Shown: positions 46,104-57,100, numbered from the stretch's first letter. The stretch: 64,000 nucleotides of DNA from Riptortus pedestris (GCA_019009955.1 CM032228.1:260254731-260318730), one strand, 5' to 3'. Numbers and translations are program-made. Notes: generated by a model from the sequence alone, not told the origin.

Positions 46104-47947
46104 AGACTTGCTCAGATTCCCCCGGGAATTCATTTGAGGATGAATGATGATGGTATTTTTTTGGCAAGGCTTTACTTTCCACTGTATTTTGACAATTACC
46201 CGTCCCAGTGCTTAGTATTTACACCCGTCGGTGCTACGGATTAATTAATTACAAAATTATTTGTTATGAATGTCATCACTGTCCTCAATATTTATATATT
46301 CCCGTCTCCCGCGCATGTAGATATTTTTGCTACGAAATGGACCATATAATTCATAATCATAGAAAGTATTCTGTCTTCCAAACCATGTATGAATAAAAGT
46401 TCCTATCCCTTGATGCTGTCCAATACCCAACGATGACAGCTGTTTTAGACACGTAATAACCGCTATTAAAAATTGATTTATTTAGCCCGTAGTGCCAGCA
46501 TTTAACGGGAAATAAGCCTCCAAGCAACTTCCCCTTCCGCTTGAGGGTTTTCAACATTGCTTTTCTTAATTAACTCGTCTAAGCATCCTACAATTGGAAT
46601 TTTCTAATAATTAATTTACCTGGTAGTTCATATTGGAAAGAATTATTGTGAATATTAATATTTTTATGCAAATTACTTCATTCATAGTTTAAACGAAATA
46701 TTTATAAAAGTAAAGTTACTCTAAATAACAAGCAAGCAAACACATTTTTTTACGTGCACATTTGCATAAAAAATAATAGAAAATGAAATATCGCAAATTT
46801 ATTTCACGCCTCCCATACAACCCCCACTCCCATTCGAACCTAAAAGTTATAATATAGTATGTAAGAATTAATGCTAATTCACATACTCAGTTTTGTTAAT
46901 ATTCGATTCAATTGGGTTAGTGCCCAATAAAATTGTTGACTCCAGCTTTAGTTTATAGTGTATACCTCGTTTGTTTTTTGTTATAAGACAAAAGTGAATA
47001 TAACAAAAGTTACTCTAAATAACAAAATAAACAACTTTTGTTATGTACATATGATCCAAAAAACAAATAGGAAACGAAACTTTTAATTTCAGGCCTCCCT
47101 TACAACCCTCACTCCCGTTGGGACCTAAAAATTTCAATATAGATTATAATCATGAAAGAATTAATGCTAATTCACATACCGAATTTTGTTGAGTTCAGTT
47201 CAATCGTTAGTACGCAAAGAAATTGTTAGCTCACGCTTTAGTTTTTAGTGTATATCTCGTTTATACTTTGTTATACGACGAAAGTGAATATAACAAAGTT
47301 ACTTTAAATAACAAAATAAACATCTTTTGTCATGTGTTTATTTGCAGAAAAACCAATAGAAAACATAATACAGCTATTTTTAATTTCAGGTCTGCCTTAC
47401 AACCCCCAATCCTGCCTGTCCCTAGAAATGTTGGTATGGCTTGTTATAATTAAAGTGTTAGTGCTAATACATATACCGATTTTTATTTATTTCGGTTGGC
47501 TCTTTTGTCCCAAATAAAATTGTTCACTTCCGCAATAGGTTTTAGCGTATATCTCGTTTATAATTCGGTATACGAAAAAAGTGTATATAACAAACGTTAC
47601 TTTAAATAACAAAATAAACAACTTTTGTTATGTTCATATTTGCCGAAAAACTAATAGGAAACGAAATATAGCTATTTTTAATTTCTGGCTTCCCTTATAA
47701 CCCCCACTCCTGTTCGTCTCAAAGAATTTTAATATAGCCTGAAGTCTAAGTTGGGTTAGTAGTAATATACATACCAAGTTTCATAAAATTCGATTCAGCC
47801 GTTTATGCGTGAAAAGGTAACAAACAAACAAATAAATAAACAAACAGACACCAAAGAAACAAAATGCAGTTATGGTGTCTATGACATGTGAAACGAAAAG
47901 TTATCGTGAAATTTCGGGAAAAAAATCAATGTACAGACAGAGGTTAC

Positions 47948-47952
<5 letters not shown>
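46104..47952 (-). mobile_element. Helitron unit, minus orientation, degraded 3' end
   Basis: The 3' end reads GACTTGCTCAGATTCCCCCGGG in place of CTAG and hairpin. An A-type 3' region and an extra internal part (46340-46600, partly matching 1235-1330) are followed by monomers near 46815, 47100, 47400 and 47700 and a clean 5' block. Confidence 0.75.

Positions 47953-48009
<57 letters not shown>
47953..48009. repeat. (AT)n array
   Basis: Pure AT repeat after the Helitron 5' block. Confidence 0.95.
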
Positions 48010-48012
<3 letters not shown>

Positions 48013-48170
48013 CGGACCCGACAGACGTTCTCCTGTATATTTCTAGCGATTTGAATATTAAAAAAAAGGATAAAATGAAAAACAAATAATACAATAATTG
48101 CATTATTCTTTATTTTGAAATAGCATCAATTTTTCTAAAAACAATTCGCTATAATTAATAATGTTCATAT
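48010..48170 (-). other. Terminus of another Helitron-like family
   Basis: TTAGCGGACCCGACAGACGT after the AT run. Read in reverse it gives ACGTCTGTCGGGTCCGCTAA, the type of 3' end seen in other insect Helitrons. Only about 150 bp remain before ordinary monomer sequence. Confidence 0.35.
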
Positions 48171-49292
48171 TGGAAAGAATTGTTGAGGATACCAATATTT
48201 CTATGCAAATTACTTGCTTCACACATTGTTATACGAAAAAATGTTAAAAACAAAAGCTACTTTTTATAACCCAAAAAACAACTTTTGTTATGTGCACGTT
48301 TGCCTAAAAACAAATAGAATATGAAATATCGCGAATTTTTTATTCGGGTCTCCCTTATAACCCACACTCCCGTTCACCTAAAAAATTTAATATAGCTTAT
48401 AATCATGAAAGAATTAATGCTAATTTACATATAGAGTTTTGGTTCAATCGTCAGTGCCCAATAGTATTGTTGATCCCACTTCAATTTATAGTATTGTTCC
48501 GTTTTTTATTACCAAAACCAGTAATAAACGTTTTTAATAAGAGTTCTTTTGGATTGCAAAATTAAATACTCGCAAGTTTCACAGTTTTTATCACTGCACA
48601 ATTTATTTCACAATGCACAATATACTTGGTAATTATTCTCAATCACTACTCACAATATACACTAATAGCGTCACTGTTCTTCAGATTACACAGTCCAACA
48701 ATTCACTCACGGTCACTGAAATTCACAACAAGACGGCACTGCAACTGCAATGAAATATCGTGAATTTTTATTTCAGGCCTCTCTTATAACCCTCACTCCC
48801 GTTCTAACCTAAAAATTTTAATATAGCTCATGGAAGAATTAAGTTCGGATTAATCGTTAGTGCCCAATGAAATAGTTGACTCCCGCTTTATATAGTTATA
48901 TATATATATATAGTTTATAGTGTATATCTCGTTTATAATTTGTTAAAAGACAAAAATGAATATTACAAAAGTTACTTTAAATAACAAAATAAACAACTTT
49001 TGTTATGTTTATATTTGCTGAAAAATCAATAGGAAACGAAATATCTCTATTTTTAATTTCTGGCTTCCCTTACAACCCCCAATCCTGCCTGTCTCTAGAA
49101 ATGTTGGTACGACTTTTTATAATGAAAGCGTTAGTGCTAATACATATACCGAGTTTTATTTATTTCGGTTGAGTCTTTTGTCCCAAATAAAATTATTCAT
49201 TTCCGCTATAGGTTTTAGCGTATATCTCGTTTATAATTCGGTATACGAAAAAAGTGTTTATAACAAAAGTTACTCTAAATAACAAAATAAAC
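48171..49292 (-). mobile_element. Helitron unit, minus orientation, interrupted (right part at 57101-57434)
   Basis: Monomers near 48360, 48790 and 49080 run to AAATAAACAAC at 49295. The unit resumes after the LTR element at 57101 (TTTTGTTATGTTC) and ends with a 5' block. A segment of about 265 bp with no known match (48486-48752) and the palindrome insertion also break it. Confidence 0.75.
48486..48752. other. Unclassified insertion in a Helitron monomer
   Basis: The monomer stops at TTTATAGTA and resumes at GAAATATCGTGAATTT. Between lies sequence rich in CACTACTCACAAT-like words that occurs nowhere else in the window. It may be part of another transposon. Confidence 0.4.
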
Positions 49293-49374
49293 AACGGAAG
49301 TATCAAAAATGTCAAACACCTCCACTCTTAATTGATTAAGAGTGGAGGTGTTTGACCTTTTTGATCCTTCCGTT
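49293..49374. repeat. 82-bp near-perfect palindrome
   Basis: Arms 49293-49332 and 49335-49374 are inverse copies with two mismatches (T/G at arm positions 9 and 18) and a TG loop. The centre reads CTCTTAAT TG ATTAAGAG. RNA from either strand would fold into a 40-bp stem. Confidence 0.9.
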
Positions 49375-49422
49375 GATGATGGACCTCCACCAGCCAGCAC
49401 AAATCCAGAGAAAATAAACAAC

Positions 49423-49844
49423 TGTAAAGGGGGGTTAGATTAAAGTGATATGGCAAATAGTGGCAGCCCTATGTGCGAATAGGCAGGCCTGACCTCTCTC
49501 GGCCAAGAGTGGACTTAGAAGCCGGGCCGGGAGAGGGGGAAGCGTGTGTAGGCAGAGTGAGCCTAGGACTGGTGTGGTACGCTGCGTTAAGCCCTCGCAC
49601 GATGTATATAACAGGTAAGGGCTGCCCTAACTATTTGCCATATAGCCTTTAACTTGTGTGGGTGCGGGTAACTGTCGATCCCGTATATTATATCAGTGTA
49701 TATGTCTATTATATTATTTTCATTATATTTTATAAATGGGATTATCTAGCAATTAATGACTAATAATTAGAATCTGTAAATATAGTTTTAAATCTGAAAG
49801 TGATTAGCTCAGTCTCCCTGTTCCCAATATGTCCCACCTTTACA
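49423..49844 (+). repeat. 5' LTR
   Basis: Begins TGTAAAGG, ends CCTTTACA. A TATATAA box is at 49605-49611 and CAG followed by GTAAGG, a possible splice donor, at 49612-49619. No AATAAA seen. Confidence 0.93.
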
Positions 49845-49847
49845 AAA

Positions 49848-49865
49848 TGGTGTCAGGTGTGGGGT
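49848..49865 (+). promoter_or_regulatory. Primer-binding site, tRNA-Leu-like
   Basis: TGGTGTCAGGTGTGGGGT starts three bases after the LTR. The TGGTGTCAG start is complementary to the 3' end of tRNA-Leu, the primer of several gypsy-group elements; two or three internal differences leave the tRNA uncertain. Confidence 0.65.
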
Positions 49866-50101
49866 TAGCGAGCTCATTATAACGCGGGGTTATAGAAATA
49901 ATATAAGGTGTGGAGAAGGAGAGGGAGTCGGGAGTCTAGCAGTAGCTTATCTCTGGCTGCCGTTCTTATCTAGGCGTGTCGGCTTATCAAGCGGCGGGGT
50001 TCGCGGGACCTTATCGCCTACTGTTTCATTGTTACTTTCATTAATTAGTAATAAATTCACGGTGTCTCTTTATAGGCGTAATATAGGCGTGTGGGTACTC
50101 C

Positions 50102-53100
50102 TTGGAAAGCGCCATTATGTCGGTTTCAGAGGAAATGATCGCGGCCCTGCAGAACCAATTACAGGAAGCTCTGAAGGCGAACCATGAATTCAAGGAAGAA
50201 CTGGTAAGAACACGGGATGCCTCTCGTGCGTCGGGGATTTCTTCGCCGCGAAAAGATATGTCCCTACAGGGTATGATTTCCCCATGGTCGGGCGATGAAT
50301 CATCGGTCCCAATCACCGATTTCCTTATCGGTATAGAATTAGTAGCGGAATGTGGCTATTGGGAGGACAAGGATAAGGCTCTAGTAGCCAGGATGAGGTT
50401 AAAGGGTCCAGCGGCGGCTTTCATGGCAAGTCGAACCGACCTACAGGGGCCGGGAGTGAGTTATGGAGAGATAAAGGAAGCCCTTTTAGAGCGATTCAAG
50501 GAAACTGGTCGACCTGAACGGCTCCTGTTGCAATTGGGCCATCTGAAACAAGTCCGGGGGGTCACCGATCACGTATTACCTCTGCAGGGAGAGCAGATGG
50601 TACAGATCGAGATACAGGGGATTACAATCCAGCATCGAGTTGCCATAGCTCAAGTCATCTCCCAGGGCGGGGGAATCCTAGGACGGGACATTCTAGGCCA
50701 GTTGGGGGCTACTCTGAGTATTAAGGGAAGTCGGTATAGTTTAGGGGCGTCTGCTCAGGTGTCCGGATTAGAGTCTCGGAGGGAGGATGATTTGGCCGAA
50801 AGGAGCCAGCGGTGGATTGAGGAGGTCGTGCGTGTGACCAAGGCGTTGGAAGAACGATACTCCCCGACAGTCTGCTCGCCACAGGAGGCGAGTGCTGAAG
50901 AGATTGCAGACACGGTAGCCAGTCCTAGTGTTAAAAATGGGTGTAGTGACCTGGGGAAGACGGGAAGATCCGGAAAGAGGAAAAAGAGACGAAAGTTCCG
51001 AAGGGAAGAGTTACCCTTGGAGGCCGGTGCTCCGACGCGGGATGACCCGTCAGTTAAACCTACTGATTATGGGAATCGGAGAATTCAGAGGGACGCTGAG
51101 CAAGATGTGAAAGTACAAAGAAAAAGGGATAGGCCCCTATTTGTGAAATTATGCGAGAGAGTCGTCCTTCCCCAATACTCCGAAGCTACGGTTGCCGTAC
51201 GTATGCCCCCTACCACGGCTAATAGTCCCGTGCTAATTGAGCCTCTTAGGGACTTGACCTCCGGAGTACGGGTAGCCCGCAGCTTAAGTAAAACCGAAGG
51301 TGGTGTGGCATGGATGCAGGTAGTCAACCTGACTGGGGGAGATATAACCCTACCCCGACACTCACCTTTGGGGCGCGTAGATACCGAATGGTCACCCATC
51401 GGAAAAGTGAAGCGGGAAGACCAAGTGAAATCTATCCCCAACAAACTGATACGTGAGAAATTGCAGCACCTGACTGCCGATGAGCGTCAGGCTCTGCTGT
51501 CCCTTCTGGAAAGCTTTGGGGACGTCTTTGAGGAACCCGGGGCTGAGGGGTGTTCCCTACCGGTACAGCACCGAATCAATACTGGAAATGCAAAACCCGT
51601 GGTGAAGAGACCTTACAGGGTTCCGTATTCAGAGAAGCCGGTCATTGCCGAGCATCTGGGGGAGATGCTCGCAAATGGAGTGATAGCGCCATCCACGAGC
51701 CCTTGGCAGGCTCCGGTGGTTCTAGTGAAGAAGAAGTCCGACGACGGACAAGTTCGTTATCGGTTTTGTACTGACTTTAGGGGACTTAACGCAATCACGC
51801 GTGTGGACACGTACCCGTTACCATTAATACAAGAAACGCTAGAACGACTCGGGCAATGTCAGTATTTTAGCACACTCGATTTATCAAGTGGTTATCACCA
51901 AATATCCATAGCCCCCGAGGATCAGGAGAAAACGGCCTTCACCACGGAGGGTGGACATTTCGAGTACAAGAAAATGGCGTTTGGTTTGGCCGGTGCGCCG
52001 GCCACGTTCCAAAGAATGATGGAACAGCTCTTGGGAAAATTGAAGGGAGCCGGGTGTTTTGTATATCTCGACGACGTGGTGGTCTATAGCTCTACTCTAG
52101 AAGAACATTTGCAGCGTCTCGAAGAGCTGCTTACGCTGTTTCGAGGGGCTAATCTGAAGGTCAATCTACGAAAATGCACTTTCGCTGCCAGTGAGGTCAC
52201 CTATTTGGGGCATATCGTGTCTGCAGAAGGCGTTCAGCCCGACCCTCGGAAGGTATCCGCCGTTCGAGGGTTCCCTCAACCGCGGAGCGTGCGCGATGTG
52301 CGTAGTTTCTTAGGGCTGGCTAGCTATTATAGGCGGTTCATTCCCGACTTTGCCCAGAGAGCGAAGCCTCTCACGGAATTGACTAAGACTGGGGTAGCAT
52401 TCGTATGGAAAAGTACACAACAGGAAGCGTTTGAAGACCTGAAGACAGCCCTTACCTCCGATCTGGTGTTAGCGTACCCAGATTTTACAGTACCCTTCGT
52501 TCTATCAACAGATGCTTCAGGGGTAGCCTTGGGTGCCGTATTGTCGCAGATCCAAGGGGGCTCAGAGAGGCCAGTGTGTTTTGCCAGTAGACAGCTGAAG
52601 GGACCCGAGCATAACTATTCGGCTACGGAAAGAGAGTTATTAGCGGTGGTCTGGGCGACTAAGCTGTTCCGGTGTTATTTACTTGGGCGACGCTTCAAAC
52701 TTATCACGGACCATTCGGCCCTACGCTGGCTCTTGAGCCTGCGTGACCCGTCCTCGAGGTTGACAAGGTGGGCACTGCGTTTGGAGGAGTTCGATTATGA
52801 GGTGGAGCATAAGCCGGGTGCCAAACACATGAACGCGGACGCTCTCAGTCGTGCGGTAGCCGAGATGCATAGTTACCATCCTCTCTCACGTGGGGATATA
52901 CGTCAGGCTCAGTCAAAAGACTTGTGGTGCCAGGAAATGATTAGGAGATCCAATCATGGAAAAGGGGAGATAAAAGGAGACGCCAGAGGGCTTTGGTATC
53001 TTGTGGAGGGGGCGGAAGGTAATGATTGGCGGCTTTTAGTCCCCGAGCCTCTTCGTCAGACACTCATTGAGCATTACCATTCGAAACCTTGGGCGGGGCA

Positions 53101-53977
53101 TCCGGGGGTCGGCCGCACCTTAGCGACCTTAAAAGGGTCCTTCTTCTGGCCTAACCTCGAACAAGACGTCAAAGAGTTCGTTGGTAGGTGTCACCGATGT
53201 GCTCAACGTAAGAGTCCCCCCGCACTAAAGGTCCCGCTGGAAGAGCCCTATCTGGCGACGGGCCCATTCGAGCAGGTGTCCTTAGATATCTTCGGCCCAC
53301 TACCAAGGTCCAGACGAGGGTATAGGTATTTACTGACCTTCATTGATAACTTTACCCGGTATGCAGAAGCCATCCCGTTGCAAGAGCAGACCGCGCAAGA
53401 GACGGCGGTCGCTTTTGTGGAACACATTATCGCTAGACACGGGGTCCCAAGGCGGCTTCTCACCGATCAAGGGAGAAACTTTGTGTCTTCCCTTTTTAAG
53501 GATACCTGCCGGGCTTTAGGGATCAAGAAGCTGCAGACTACTGCTTACCACCCGGAGTGCAACGGTATGGTAGAACGGCTGCACCGTACGCTTACTGATT
53601 CCATCGCCCACTTTGTGCGGAGAGACGGTAGGGATTGGGATCGTTGGGTTCCCTACGCACTCATGGCGTATCGTGCCATACCCCATTCATCCACTGGGTT
53701 TTCCCCTAATCGACTATTGTTTGGACGGGAGCTGGTAACCCCGTTTGAATGTTGGTTGGGACCTACCCAGGTGGGCGATTCTGAACCGAGGGACCATATA
53801 GAACAGCTGCGAGCTCGACTTACTGAGGCGTATAGAGATGCCTTGCAGAGGTCAGAGCGGGCGTACAACAGCCGGGCGGCCTTTATCAGAAACCGGCGAA
53901 AGGATCGGAAATTCGCGGGGGGGGGGGGACTGGGTGTACTTACATGTACCAGCGGTGAAACCTGGCTATTGTCCTAA
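50102..53977 (+). CDS. gag-pol: Gag-Pol polyprotein, internally deleted, frame broken near the end
   Basis: One 1,291-codon frame. Residues 1-157 are capsid-like Gag (coiled N-terminus, then YGEIKEALLERF). At about residue 157 (nt 50570) the sequence passes into the back half of a retropepsin (ILGRDILGQ, about 192-200). No C-X2-C-X4-H-X4-C knuckle and no D-[ST]-G occur. RT follows with DFRGLN, LDLSSGYHQI and YLDD (about 655-658); RNase H begins STDASG (about 802). Integrase has an H-H-C-C finger (about 990-1020) and the catalytic D-D-E (LDIFG about 1060, TDQGRNF about 1120, GMVERLHR about 1157). A 12-G run at 53927-53938 shifts the frame; the normal C-terminus lies in the +1 frame. Confidence 0.93.
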   Translation: MESAIMSVSEEMIAALQNQLQEALKANHEFKEELVRTRDASRASGISSPRKDMSLQGMISPWSGDESSVPITDFLIGIELVAECGYWEDKDKALVARMRLKGPAAAFMASRTDLQGPGVSYGEIKEALLERFKETGRPERLLLQLGHLKQVRGVTDHVLPLQGEQMVQIEIQGITIQHRVAIAQVISQGGGILGRDILGQLGATLSIKGSRYSLGASAQVSGLESRREDDLAERSQRWIEEVVRVTKALEERYSPTVCSPQEASAEEIADTVASPSVKNGCSDLGKTGRSGKRKKRRKFRREELPLEAGAPTRDDPSVKPTDYGNRRIQRDAEQDVKVQRKRDRPLFVKLCERVVLPQYSEATVAVRMPPTTANSPVLIEPLRDLTSGVRVARSLSKTEGGVAWMQVVNLTGGDITLPRHSPLGRVDTEWSPIGKVKREDQVKSIPNKLIREKLQHLTADERQALLSLLESFGDVFEEPGAEGCSLPVQHRINTGNAKPVVKRPYRVPYSEKPVIAEHLGEMLANGVIAPSTSPWQAPVVLVKKKSDDGQVRYRFCTDFRGLNAITRVDTYPLPLIQETLERLGQCQYFSTLDLSSGYHQISIAPEDQEKTAFTTEGGHFEYKKMAFGLAGAPATFQRMMEQLLGKLKGAGCFVYLDDVVVYSSTLEEHLQRLEELLTLFRGANLKVNLRKCTFAASEVTYLGHIVSAEGVQPDPRKVSAVRGFPQPRSVRDVRSFLGLASYYRRFIPDFAQRAKPLTELTKTGVAFVWKSTQQEAFEDLKTALTSDLVLAYPDFTVPFVLSTDASGVALGAVLSQIQGGSERPVCFASRQLKGPEHNYSATERELLAVVWATKLFRCYLLGRRFKLITDHSALRWLLSLRDPSSRLTRWALRLEEFDYEVEHKPGAKHMNADALSRAVAEMHSYHPLSRGDIRQAQSKDLWCQEMIRRSNHGKGEIKGDARGLWYLVEGAEGNDWRLLVPEPLRQTLIEHYHSKPWAGHPGVGRTLATLKGSFFWPNLEQDVKEFVGRCHRCAQRKSPPALKVPLEEPYLATGPFEQVSLDIFGPLPRSRRGYRYLLTFIDNFTRYAEAIPLQEQTAQETAVAFVEHIIARHGVPRRLLTDQGRNFVSSLFKDTCRALGIKKLQTTAYHPECNGMVERLHRTLTDSIAHFVRRDGRDWDRWVPYALMAYRAIPHSSTGFSPNRLLFGRELVTPFECWLGPTQVGDSEPRDHIEQLRARLTEAYRDALQRSERAYNSRAAFIRNRRKDRKFAGGGGLGVLTCTSGETWLLS

Positions 53978-54221
53978 GTTCCATCATCCCTGGACTGGCC
54001 CTCATCGAGTCACCAGAGTGTTGTCAAGGGTTAAATATCAGATAGGACTGTGTACGGGAGGAGTGGCCATTGTTCACAGCAACCATCTTCAGGGTGCAGC
54101 ACTTAACGAGGAGGGTATTCGTGCCGAAGAGGATCGGAGGCAGACAGAGTTAGGTGACAAGAACAGGGTCGTCCCGACAAGAGACTTGGATGAGGATCCG
54201 GCGCATGATTCAGGGGAATAG
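53939..54221 (+). pseudogene. C-terminal end of integrase in the shifted frame
   Basis: Beyond the G-run the frame shared with 53838-54221 reads a GPHRVTRVLS block, the GPY/F-like module at the end of gypsy-group integrases, then a charged tail with a stop at 54221. The G-run length may be an assembly error. Confidence 0.7.
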
Positions 54222-54742
54222 ACCTGGGGGATACAGCCGGGAGTGGCTTACAACCTAAATGAGGGCGATGGTTACCTGGTGGGCAATCCGATTTCGGATG
54301 ACCGAAGCTGATCTGCTAGCCTTAAGTCGGGGGGTGGCGAGGAGCCCGAAGGAAGTGATACCCTAGTCGGGGAACAACTTAAAGAAGGGCAGGAGGAAAT
54401 CAGTGAGGGAGAAGGGAGTATGCCGTCTGCACGTAGGCTCCCTCAGAGTCCCTTGGACGAGGCGAGGGCCTGGGAAGAAACACCCGAAAGCCGTTCCCCC
54501 CCAGCCTCTAAGGTGAGCTAGAGAGGCTGTCCAGGAGACTCGGCTCTACGAGAGGGCTCGGAATTTGGACGATAGGCGTGACCTCGACCAAGATCAGGGT
54601 ACCGATAGTTCTTCGGGAGGGTCACCCGTAGGAGACCCAAAGCATGTCACGTGGGAACCGGGAGTGGGGATTCCCTCTTCGACGCCACGTTTAGGACGCC
54701 CCCGGTCCCCCTATCAGCTTCGGAGGAGAGCTAACCGTCAGA
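54222..54742 (+). other. Pol-env interval of the LTR element
   Basis: Acidic, Ser/Pro-rich reads broken by several stops. The frame 54565-54756 (Asp/Gly-rich, then PRSPYQLRRRANR) overlaps the env start. No domain recognised; it may be a decayed Pol tail or a splice region for env mRNA. Confidence 0.45.
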
Positions 54743-56593
54743 ATGATGGGTCCTAATTCTGTTACAGGTCAGAGACAGTGGGTAGTGGCGCTATTCCTAG
54801 TAGTGATGACCACCGGCAAGACAAGCTCTAGTTTTGTTTTCGAGGAGATGGGGAACGCCGTGATCACCGGGGACTCCTGGCGGATCGTAATTGATGTCAA
54901 TGTGACCCGCATAGAAGAAAACTTATACGGATTACTGTCCGCCGTAGGGAGCCAAGCCGAATTGGCAAAGACCACCGGGGAGGTGCAAGGCCTTGACTTC
55001 CTAGTTCCGGAACTAGAACGGTTGCATTCGATGGCTGAAGATGCCCGGGAATCCGTGGCCACGCTCCGCTCCCTCCTCCCCGAGTACAAAGGAAAACGAG
55101 GTCTCTTTAACGGAGGGGGGACAATTATTAAGTATATTTTCGGGAACCCCGACGCCGAAGACCATAGGGAGCTTGTAGACGCCATTACGCTGTTGTCTTC
55201 GAACCAGGAAGACTCCATTCACTAGGTACAGGAACAGCTTACCCTGACAAGGCTGGCGGTAAAGAGGATGGAAGAGGCAGGAGGGCGTGTGGTCCACCTA
55301 GCCTCAACCGTCAAGAGGGGTTTTGCGGAGGTTGGGGTTAGGCTGGCGGAGCTCGGGAACAATGTCACCCACCTGAGGACCCAATTATCCTTGTTCCAAA
55401 CCTTCTCCTCTACCTTACGGCGGCTGGGCTTAAGTTTGACTGAATTTCTTTTAAGATTACAAAAGGTACAAGAGGGGGTAGAGGGACTCATAGACGGGAG
55501 ATTTGGCAGAGAATTAGTCACCCCACAAGAGTTGATGGTTATCTTGGCAGATATAGCTGGTGCCCTACCTGCCGGACTGGCCCTTTTGACACTGGGAGGC
55601 CGGCTACACAGCCAAGTTTATTACGCTTCAGCGTCCGTCCAGGTAGCCACTACGAAGGATGGGATAGTTGGCTTGGTTGACCTCCCCTTAACTTCGCCGG
55701 AGCAACGAATGGAGCTGTTCGAGGTAGTGCCGCGACCTGTTCGAGAGCTACAGACTGGAAAGATGGTGGTTGCGAGGCCGGAAGGAAAATACTTGATGGT
55801 CAACAATAAGGAGAGGACCTACGCACTTCTTCAAGAAAGAGACTTCAGCCGGTGCAGAAGGAGCCAAATCTGGATATGCCCGGCGGATGTACCTATATAC
55901 CATGCAGCGGTACCATCATGCGCTTTCGCCAACTACGAAAACAATACCGATGCAGCTAGGGCTGTCTGTACATGGGACGTGGCCATACACGGAGCCTCGT
56001 CTGTCTGGATTTGGGACGAGGCCAAACGGGTTTGGCATTATTCGCTCGACCAGGAGACCCGCCTTCACGTACAATGTAGGGATGACGGGGGTTTGAGGGC
56101 CACGGAAGAAATAGTGAGTGGAGCGGGGCGGCTGGCGGTACCAGCGGGATGCACGGCATGGACCCCGGAGTACCGGCTACTACCAACTGATGTCCGAGGG
56201 GAATCCAAGAACCCGATGAACTGGGTTTGGCTCAACATCAGCCCCGTAGAGCCTGTCGCCTTGCAAGTAAAGGATAGTCCCACTGGACTACACGTCTTAC
56301 AAGAGTTGGAGGAGTTGGAAGAGGACCTGCCCACCGGGCAAGTGGCAGATCAAGATGTCTGGATCGCCTGGGAGAGCCTGCGCCGAGCGGTAAGGAAGAA
56401 CAAGCAGCGGACCATTCTGGTGTGGACCTTAGGTACGGGAAGCACGATATTTGCATGCCTCGTACTGGCTGTCGGCTGTTGGTTGGTGATGAGGAAAGCC
56501 AGGAAGGATCGGACTCCAAGGGAGCCATTAACCCAACCATTGCCGGAAGGTAGCCGAACCTACCACCCGAGCGACGTTGCCGCGACAGTGTAG
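54743..56593 (+). pseudogene. env: Env-like fusion glycoprotein with one in-frame stop
   Basis: Two frames in the same phase (54743-55225 and onward to 56593), separated by a TAG at 55223-55225. Features in order: hydrophobic signal segment (about 13-25), a basic KGKR cleavage site (about 116-119) followed at once by a Gly-rich fusion-peptide-like GLFNGGG, heptad-rich helices, a Cys-containing globular region, a transmembrane helix near the C-terminus (ILVWTLGTG to CWLVM) and a short basic tail. This is the plan of errantivirus Env, related to baculovirus F proteins, which act in membrane fusion. The stop separates the cleavage/fusion region from the membrane anchor. Confidence 0.85.
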
Positions 56594-56660
56594 TGTTGTG
56601 CGGAAGAATGTGGTGATGGTGGTAAGAGTATTGTATACAGGGGTGATAAAATACTCTAGT

Positions 56661-56674
56661 GAAGTGGGGAGTGA
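56661..56674 (+). promoter_or_regulatory. Polypurine tract
   Basis: GAAGTGGGGAGTGA directly before the 3' LTR, the expected primer site for plus-strand DNA. Confidence 0.6.
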
Positions 56675-57096
56675 TGTAAAGGGGGGTTAGATTAAAGTGA
56701 TATGGCAAATAGTGGCAGCCCTATGTGCGAATAGGCAGGCCTGACCTCTCTCGGCCAAGAGTGGACTTAGAAGCCGGGCCGGGAGAGGGGGAAGCGTGTG
56801 TAGGCAGAGTGAGCCTAGGACTGGTGTGGTACGCTGCGTTAAGCCCTCGCACGATGTATATAACAGGTAAGGGCTGCCCTAACTATTTGCCATATAGCCT
56901 TTAACTTGTGTGGGTGCGGGTAACTGTCGATCCCGTATATTATATCAGTGTATATGTCTATTATATTATTTTCATTATATTTTATAAATGGGATTATCTA
57001 GCAATTAATGACTAATAATTAGAATCTGTAAATATAGTTTTAAATCTGAAAGTGATTAGCTCAGTCTCCTTGTTCCCAATATGTCCCACCTTTACA
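56675..57096 (+). repeat. 3' LTR
   Basis: Identical by eye to the 5' LTR except T at 57070. Followed by the CAAC duplication. Confidence 0.93.
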
Positions 57097-57100
57097 CAAC

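Larger units (their letters stand above)
49423..57096 (+). mobile_element. Errantivirus-like (Ty3/gypsy with env) LTR element
   Basis: A 7,674-bp element with 422-bp LTRs (TGTAAA...TTTACA), a 4-bp target duplication CAAC (49419-49422, 57097-57100), a primer-binding site, gag-pol, env and a purine tract. The LTRs differ at one site by eye (C at 49818, T at 57070). The order gag-PR-RT-RNase H-integrase-env is that of insect endogenous retroviruses (Metaviridae, Errantivirus type). It lies in a Helitron monomer. Defects: a deleted gag/protease region, a frame break in pol and a stop in env, so this copy appears defective. Confidence 0.93.

Noticed and set aside
51085..51444. Minus-strand ORFs within gag-pol and env
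   Set aside because: Antisense shadows of a long coding frame with clear domains on the plus strand.
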